DNA of 13,307 bases from Cyclostephanos tholiformis. Taxonomy: Eukaryota; Bacillariophyta; Thalassiosirophyceae; Thalassiosirales; Thalassiosiraceae. Positions 8,114-13,307 of this stretch are shown piece after piece. A program made the position numbers and the translations under genes. Positions within the stretch are counted from its first letter, which is position 1; each line of letters begins with the position of its first letter. The stretch spans positions 1 through 13,307 of the forward strand of contig JALLPB010000731.1 of the NCBI GenBank assembly GCA_036939975.1. Reading direction: 5' to 3'. The notes under the pieces are model-generated. The model saw only the letters and a program-made list of their open reading frames with translations, made no database searches and was not told the origin of the DNA.

Positions 8114-9328
8114 ATGACATATAATGCACGCCATCAGCCCAACGTAAAATATCGCAAACGTCAATTGATCTTCATTGGCGTGCTGTTGTTCGTTATTGTT
8201 TGGTCTCTTGCATTGATTTCGATGGCAATCACACTCGACGAGGTTGGATCCTCTTCGGGTCAACACCATCATCAGCAACCCGATAACATAACTGCTTCGG
8301 TAGAGATTCACGGTAGCGTTAATACACTGCAGAATGGTGCCGTTGATCAAGTGGACGAAATTGCGTACGAAATCCCGGGCATCGAGCTGAAAATTCCTTC
8401 CCCTATGCCCAATGAGGACCCAATTCAAATTGTGTACGCAAGCAATAATATCACTTCAACGACTGCCCACAAGACACCAAAGGGAATTGTTCTTCTCTTG
8501 CACGCGTGCACTCACTCGGCACTGAAATTCTTCTCCCCGTCGCCATCCGCCTGCCCTAACTGCTTGGGATTGTCAGAAGAATTGCGAATCGTACGCATCA
8601 CAATCGAGAGGGGATACATGCCCGTGGCGGTATCATGCGTCGATCGTAAGAGTGGCTGTTGGTCCATGTCGCAAGATGTATATCGAATCGAACAAGTGTT
8701 GAAACACGATTTTGTTCGTGCGTTTTTGACGACAGAGAGAAGTAGCATCTTCGCAGTTGGCGCATCCTCCGGGGGGGCGTTCGCCGCGGAATTGGCAACT
8801 AGGGGTATAGTGGACGCGGCTCTGGTTATGGTAATGAGTTTGTCCGACGGGGTTACTGGAAAGCTGCGAAATTCTCCCAAGCCGATATACTTAGCGCCCA
8901 TGCCACGTGATGAGGGTACGACGAAGATGGTAATGAATAACTACCGTGATCTCAGCAGTGTGAAGGATTTTGTGGTAATGGATACAACATCTTGCGTGTC
9001 ACTTCCCGTGACGACAAGGTATCTAATCCAACGAGTACCGGGTATGACCACAGATGCTGGGGACGAGCTCATTTCGCTGTTGAGGAAGGCGGGGCATATT
9101 GACTCATTCAATATGATGAAAGTGGACCCTACCCAATCTAAGTGGAGGCATATCATTTCACCTTTGAATTCAACACACTGGCTAAATAAATTTTACCTCA
9201 CACCCGGATATTCACCCTTGGCTAAGGCACTTCACAGGTCTTGGGCTTTCCACGAGTACTGCTCGGAGGCTGTATTTCCAGCTCTGACATTTTTTGAGCA
9301 ATTTACATTTGATCATTTGGTTCATTAA
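8114..9328 (+). CDS. membrane-anchored alpha/beta-hydrolase-like protein
   Basis: 404 residues from the ATG at 8114. A start at 8102 would need GTG, unlikely in a eukaryotic nucleus; the frame upstream carries no nearby ATG. The N-terminus is basic (VKYRKR, 11-16) and is followed by a single hydrophobic segment at about 17-39, as in a type II signal anchor, which would place the rest in the lumen or outside. Three N-glycosylation sequons fit that topology: N58, N112 and N352. The catalytic domain begins with GIVLLLHACTHSA (124-136), a strand-plus-oxyanion-hole pattern, and has the nucleophile elbow GASSGG (216-221, S218). D266 and H380 (WAFHEYC) are candidate acid and histidine but are not proven. 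Several cysteines (C132, C147, C150, C175, C182) could form disulfides. It resembles uncharacterised plant and algal hydrolase-fold proteins; the substrate is unknown. Confidence 0.75.
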   Translation: MTYNARHQPNVKYRKRQLIFIGVLLFVIVWSLALISMAITLDEVGSSSGQHHHQQPDNITASVEIHGSVNTLQNGAVDQVDEIAYEIPGIELKIPSPMPNEDPIQIVYASNNITSTTAHKTPKGIVLLLHACTHSALKFFSPSPSACPNCLGLSEELRIVRITIERGYMPVAVSCVDRKSGCWSMSQDVYRIEQVLKHDFVRAFLTTERSSIFAVGASSGGAFAAELATRGIVDAALVMVMSLSDGVTGKLRNSPKPIYLAPMPRDEGTTKMVMNNYRDLSSVKDFVVMDTTSCVSLPVTTRYLIQRVPGMTTDAGDELISLLRKAGHIDSFNMMKVDPTQSKWRHIISPLNSTHWLNKFYLTPGYSPLAKALHRSWAFHEYCSEAVFPALTFFEQFTFDHLVH

Positions 9329-9669
9329 AAATGAGCATGATAGTACACTTTTCAAGGCTCACATTTCATAACATGGTAATATTTTTAGTTTAGGAATCTA
9401 CGTAGGTCTGCGAGATTCATTGACGAACTGCTTCTAAAGGTGTTGAAATTTTAAAATAATATTTTTTTTGAATTTCTTTCGTAATTTATTGTGTCATTAA
9501 ACTTTTCCGGTGCTTTTCGCCAGTTCTAGTAAATTTAGCAGCTGGGGCACCGCACCTATCGTTGATGGTAAAGAAAAAAATTATCTCTCGGCGGCGGCGC
9601 GTATGACGAGTTGCAAATCGCGAGCAAAAAGCAGAGAAAAAATCCACGCAGAGAGGCGATCGGGTATCT
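9329..9669. other. intergenic region upstream of the ZnT9-like gene
   Basis: 341 bases between two genes on the same strand. It should contain the 3' UTR of the hydrolase gene and the promoter of the transporter gene. The stretch 9450-9490 is A/T-rich with T runs. A plus-strand open frame across 9510-9857 overlaps the transporter start in another frame, shows no domain, and is treated as spurious. Confidence 0.5.
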
Positions 9670-11906
9670 ATGATGAATCGCACCTGTCCGTTGCTTCAGG
9701 AGGGAGCGCACCGTCTCTCGGTAGGTCGGCTAGCCCACGGCATCGAAAGTCATGGTTGCGTCTCGCAGTTGTCAGTTGTCGGACGACTGGCCCGCCGGCG
9801 AATATCTTCGACCTCGACGCATGCGAGGATGCAGGAGCCGCAAAGGAATTTTCATAATAGCCATCGTCTCCGGTTGACTTCACGCGCGCGGTTTTTTTTT
9901 TCGAACGGTAGAGATGGTAATTCGATGCTTAAGTGCCGTCGCTCCAGTAGATATACACCTCTTTTATCCCACGGGGAAGCAATTTATATTGCATGTCCAA
10001 CTCGAACCACTGTAAATGGATGGAAAGATTTTAGATCTTTTGGTAGCAACTTGAAGGACTCTTCGTATCTGAAGCCTGCTACAGTCAGTGAAATTACCGA
10101 TGACGCGAATGCTCCGAAGAAAGCAAAAACTACTGTGCCGAAAGAATTTATCAATGCCCTGAAGTCGGAAGTCGATGAAATGGAATCATCGTCGCCCCCT
10201 ACAATACAAAGAACACAACAAGACTTTGCAAACTATTTGGCAGGATCTACAGTGGGTCATGAAAATTTACCAAAATCGTCAACATCGACATCTGGAGCTC
10301 CCGGCGCCCCAGGCTCAACCGCCGATGCTGGTAATGTTGTGAACAACGCAAATGTAAAAACAATAGGGACTGATCCATCCGGGGCATTCACTGTATATCA
10401 GTACAAATTTTCATCCTCTGATGCGTTAGTGAGTTTGGTGTAGTGGTAGCTCCGTTTATATTTTATTCTTAATTAACGTTCGATGTCGCTTTTTTGCCGA
10501 TATGGATTTCAGCTCTCCGATCCTAAGCGTTCACTTGATCGTCGGCGTGCTATCGAAAAAAAATTGCAAGAACAACAAGCGGAATCCCGTGCCACCACCA
10601 CGAAAAATGTGCAACGAGCTCTGGGAGGGAACTTAATCATTGCGATGGCAAAACTGGCAGTGGCGATTTCGAGCGGGTCGTCGGCCATGTTATCGGAGTT
10701 TTTCCACTCGGCGGTTGATTCCGGAAATCAGGCTTTGTTGCTAGTGGGGCTGAGTACATCACAACATGCCCCGGATAAAAATCACCCTTATGGGTATGGG
10801 AAAGCAATGTACTTTTGGGCGTTGGTTAGTTTGTGTCAATCTTTGAGACTTTTGCTACTCTCGTTTTTCTGACGTTTTATGCGTGTACACAACAGGTGAG
10901 TGCGTTGGGAACATTTTTTTTGGGTGGCGGTGTCAGTATGACCCATGCTGTTGGTGAACTGATGCAACCTAGTGTGTCCACTGAAGTGGCCAAAGAAGTA
11001 TGGGGTGTTTTGATTTTGAGCTTTTGTGTGGACGGCTATGTTTTTGGAAAAACCGTGCAAGAAATGTTGGCATCGAGACGCATTGACGGCGATGGAATTA
11101 ATAAGGACATGTCATTTTGGAAATATGCTACAACCAAGGTGCGAGACCCAGCAACTTTGGCGGTACTGTTGGAGGATGGAGCTGCGTGTCTGGGAGTTGT
11201 CCTGGCGATTGGTGGCATCGGTTTGACTCATTACACGGGCAATGCAGTCTTTGACGGCATTGCTGGAGTGGGTATTTCTGGACTTCTTCTAGCCATGGGT
11301 GTTGCACTAGCAAAAGTGAACCATCGCTTCTTGATCGGACAAGGGCTGGACAGAGCAACGCGAGAAGATATCGAGCAAATGATCTTAGCCCGGCGAAGCG
11401 TTGACAACGTGTTTTCGATTCAGAGTATGTGGACAGGCCCGGATACGTTCTCATTTAAAGCACAGTTAGATTTTGACGGCACATTTCTCGCCGCAAAGCT
11501 CCTGCCACGTTACGAGCAGGAATTTTTCGATGCGAAGAATACCTTGGATAGAGATTTAAGAGTATTACTCAGCTGGTATGCCGAGGATGTTATGCGCCTG
11601 GTTGAGCGTGAAGTGAGGCATATTGAAGAGGAAATCAAGATGAAGTATCCCGCTGCTCAATAGTAAGTTTGGGAGTTCATGTTGTCTCCATATTGTGTTT
11701 TTTTCTCAAAAATATTCTCTTGTGCATCTTTTTACAGCATTGAGTTGGAACCTATGAGTAAGGATGTCGATAGGTATGCCATAGACGACGGTATGGAAGC
11801 GCAGCTGAGGAGGGTGGAAATTGAATCATTAAATCGATACTTGAAGAGTTTATACAAAAATAAGGAAAATGAAACTGCTAGTGCTGGTAATACAACAAAT
11901 AATTAA
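9670..11906 (+). CDS. SLC30A9-like: SLC30A9/ZnT9-like zinc transporter (cation diffusion facilitator), four exons
   Basis: Assembled as 9670-10428, 10513-10824, 10896-11662 and 11738-11906, giving 668 residues. All introns are GT..AG. Splicing restores family sequence: YFWAL|VSALGTFFLGGG across intron 2 and AAQ|YIELEP across intron 3. Cation diffusion facilitators export Zn2+ or similar ions against protons. Seen here: HSAVD (H318, D322) as the first metal site in a membrane helix, HPYGYGK (344-350), and the LLEDGAACLGVV pattern (E450, D451) typical of the SLC30A9 branch in place of the usual second HxxxD. About six hydrophobic segments lie between 290 and 500, with a cytosolic C-terminal domain after that. 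Residues 1-253 are a long N-terminal extension. Its first ~75 residues are Arg/Ser-rich with few acidic residues, compatible with a mitochondrial presequence, and animal SLC30A9 is mitochondrial; location here is inferred. The 9670 ATG is the first after an in-frame TGA at 9604-9606. Confidence 0.85.
10429..10512 (+). other. intron 1 of the ZnT9-like gene (84 bp, phase 0)
   Basis: The donor is TTA|GTGAGT and the acceptor is GGATTTCAG|CTCTCC. Retention would reach a TAG at 10441-10443. Both sides are in the same frame after removal. Confidence 0.8.
10825..10895 (+). other. intron 2 of the ZnT9-like gene (71 bp, phase 0)
   Basis: The donor is GCGTTG|GTTAGT and the acceptor is ACACAACAG|GTGAGT. 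Removing it joins MYFWAL to VSALGTFFLGGG, the expected continuous membrane segment of the family. Retention hits TGA at 10870-10872. Confidence 0.9.
11663..11737 (+). other. intron 3 of the ZnT9-like gene (75 bp, phase 2)
   Basis: The donor is CAATA|GTAAGT and the acceptor is TTTTTACAG|CATTGAG. The first intron base also completes a TAG (11661-11663) if the intron is kept. Removal makes TAC (Tyr613) and continues IELEP, a pattern expected near the C-terminus of SLC30A9-type proteins. Confidence 0.88.
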
Positions 11907-12146
11907 GAGCTGAGCGGCGTGTCTAATCCACTATCTCTAATTGAAGTTCAATTTATTTCTTGCGTATACGCTTCGTTTCGCCTATTGATCTTTTGCTCAC
12001 TGATCGGATGCGGTCTTAAACCCAACGAATTCCTTTGGAGATTAAACTATCTGTCCTCGATAATACTCGCCTTCGTCGACCGTCAAGAAAAAACGAACTG
12101 ATGACATTGAAGATGAGGTCTCCTTCGAAGGGAAGCTCGATTATTC
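11907..12146. other. convergent intergenic gap
   Basis: 240 bases between the 3' ends of the ZnT9-like gene (+) and the sulfotransferase gene (-). Both 3' UTRs should lie here. A 60-codon plus-strand frame (11919-12101) shows no family features. Confidence 0.55.
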
Positions 12147-13183
12147 CTAAGAGTGATAAAGGTCTCCCAAGAAATGTAATTCGGCTGAAGTAAAATTTTC
12201 ATCCAGTCGAGTTTGAAGAAGAGCCGCCTGCTCTTCTGATAGCAGCTCTTTCCACCCCCCAGTGCTCCCACGTCTAATGAATGGTTGGAATCCAGTCCTA
12301 TCACTGCACCATCGTCTTGGGTCTTTCTTCATACTATGAAGCGATGAATGTTCCAGGACTAGGTTGAGAATCCTTTCATCATTAGCAAGGAGTCTAGCGG
12401 GATATATTGACTTGTCGAGAAATGACGCTATTTGCAAGACGTAGTCTCTAGTATTCTGTCTCCCAGCTTCGTACCGCTGAAAGAGGACGTTGGGATCGTC
12501 TTTGTGATCAAGCAGCTGTCGCGTGAAATCGAAATAATCTCCATGATCGACCTTACCGTGAAGGAACAGGTCGAAGTATGTGTCGAATTCACCATCGGCG
12601 AAGTCGTAGTGCCTTGGAAAACCAACAGTGTGGTGATAGAATGATACGACGCAATCCTTGGGGTTGCGAGTAACGAATATGTATTTAGCATTGGGATTTT
12701 TCGGCACGAGGTTGAAGGGAAGATGAGTCTTTATCAAGCGATGCCCTCCCAATATTGTGCCCTTGGTTTCGATGAATTCTTTCCCCACCTCCTCCAGGTG
12801 CGGGAACACTACATCGAGACGTTGATCGGGTGGAAGCGGCACGCCGTCATTTAGAATCAAATACACGATGTGTTGTGTCCAGGTCGTGCCGCACTAAAAA
12901 TGAAAGGTATAAAAAGACGAAGAATGTCGGAGGGGGAAATGAGGAGAAGTCCCGCCTCGTGATATCGATGAATCGAAATTTCCACCACCAGGTGACTGTC
13001 TCGACGTGCACTTCTTCTTCTCACCTTCGGATAGGTCACAATGAATAGGTCATCGTCTTGAGCCTCGTACTTCAGAGCACTGCTGAATCCTTCAACTGGG
13101 AATCCCCCTGCCACGAGATAGCCACCGTGATCTCTGTATCTGGGTAACTTCTCTTGGCTCTTTTCGGATGCTTTGGACATCAT
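12147..13183 (-). CDS. PAPS-dependent sulfotransferase (Sulfotransfer_1 family), two exons
   Basis: Exon 1 is 13025-13183 and exon 2 is 12147-12893, giving 301 residues, the usual length for a soluble cytosolic-type sulfotransferase. The enzyme moves a sulfuryl group from PAPS to a hydroxyl or amine acceptor. Seen: the 5'-phosphosulfate loop TYPKCGTTW (50-58), made only after splicing; the catalytic-base region RLIKTHLPF with H110; the 3'-phosphate motif FVTRNPKDCVVSFYHH (126-141, R129 and S137); and the C-terminal PAPS motif RRGSTGGWK (260-268). There is no signal peptide or membrane anchor, so a cytosolic location is inferred, unlike Golgi carbohydrate sulfotransferases. The ATG at 13181-13183 (followed by a second ATG) is taken as the start; the frame further upstream lacks an ATG. 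The acceptor substrate cannot be inferred. Confidence 0.88.
12894..13024 (-). other. intron of the sulfotransferase gene (131 bp, phase 0)
   Basis: On the minus strand the donor is CCGAAG|GTGAGA and the acceptor is TTTCATTTTTAG|TGCGGC. Joining the exons makes YPK|CGTTW, the PAPS-binding loop. The pyrimidine-rich run before the acceptor supports the assignment. Confidence 0.92.
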
Positions 13184-13307
13184 ATTATTTTTGATATCTT
13201 GATTGTATGGGGGGGACAACAAACCTACTACCTAGCCTACAAAACGGAGATGCTACCGTAGAAACCGGGGATTAAGGGACGGCTAATGTTCCAAGATGTG
13301 ACAGCTA
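13184..13307. promoter_or_regulatory. upstream region of the sulfotransferase gene, cut by the window edge
   Basis: 124 bases upstream of the inferred start codon. The part next to the start is A/T-rich (13181-13209), followed by a short G run at 13209-13215. It presumably carries the 5' UTR and part of the promoter; no clear element is visible. Confidence 0.35.

Noticed and set aside
8512..8901. 129-codon minus-strand frame
   Set aside because: Antisense to the hydrolase domain. No recognisable family, and it starts inside the opposite gene.
9510..9857. 115-codon plus-strand frame upstream of the ZnT9-like gene
   Set aside because: It starts at a non-ATG codon, overlaps the transporter N-terminus in another frame and shows no family signature.
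10483..10512. ATG at 10483 as a separate gene start
   Set aside because: It lies inside intron 1. The family sequence begins only after the acceptor at 10512 and continues in frame from the first exon.
6816..13183. A sulfated-glycan gene cluster (nucleotide-sugar transporter plus sulfotransferase)
   Set aside because: The two genes are about 4 kb apart with unrelated genes between them. The sulfotransferase looks cytosolic rather than Golgi-type, so proximity alone is not evidence.
1..13307. CRISPR array, tRNA, rRNA or prokaryotic operon
   Set aside because: I saw no regularly spaced repeats with unique spacers, no tRNA-like cloverleaf or T-loop signature on visual scan, and no closely packed same-strand genes. 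The introns show this is eukaryotic nuclear DNA.

Overview
The window looks like nuclear DNA of a microalga with a secondary (red-algal-derived) plastid, most likely a diatom. Four things point there. (1) The flavoenzyme at 4898-6667 begins with a signal-peptide-like stretch ending in A-F-A-P, close to the ASAFAP motif of diatom plastid preproteins. (2) The introns are short (71-131 bp) with GT..AG ends. (3) The genes are closely packed, on alternating strands, each with its own upstream region and no operon-like arrangement. (4) The protein families are eukaryotic: Golgi nucleotide-sugar transporter, SLC30A9-type zinc transporter, cytosolic-type sulfotransferase and RanBP2 zinc finger. The species cannot be read from the sequence.

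Layout. 1-1216 has no intact gene: it holds weak reading-frame remnants and an imperfect ~150-bp tandem duplication (602-890). 1217-4405 (-) is a 1062-residue Gly/Ser/Gln-rich, probably nuclear, protein with two SUMO-interaction-like motifs and a C-terminal RanBP2 zinc finger. 4406-4897 is a divergent promoter region. 4898-6667 (+) is a plastid-targeted pyridine nucleotide-disulfide oxidoreductase related to MerA and glutathione reductase. 6816-7760 (-) is a GDP-sugar-type nucleotide-sugar transporter. 8114-9328 (+) is a membrane-anchored alpha/beta-hydrolase-like protein. 9670-11906 (+) is a four-exon SLC30A9/ZnT9-like cation transporter. 12147-13183 (-) is a two-exon PAPS-dependent sulfotransferase.

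Two gene models had to be assembled by hand. The ZnT9 gene is broken by three introns (10429-10512, 10825-10895, 11663-11737). The sulfotransferase is broken by one (12894-13024) that cuts the PAPS-binding loop. In every case the junction restores family-specific sequence across the splice.

I see no multi-gene system. The genes look like unrelated housekeeping or accessory functions in different compartments (nucleus, plastid, Golgi or secretory membranes, mitochondrion or endomembrane, cytosol). The items most worth a second look are the nuclear SIM/zinc-finger protein, the plastid flavoenzyme that lacks mercuric-reductase cysteines, the ZnT9 intron that straddles a retained-intron stop codon, and the tandem repeat next to possible gene relics.
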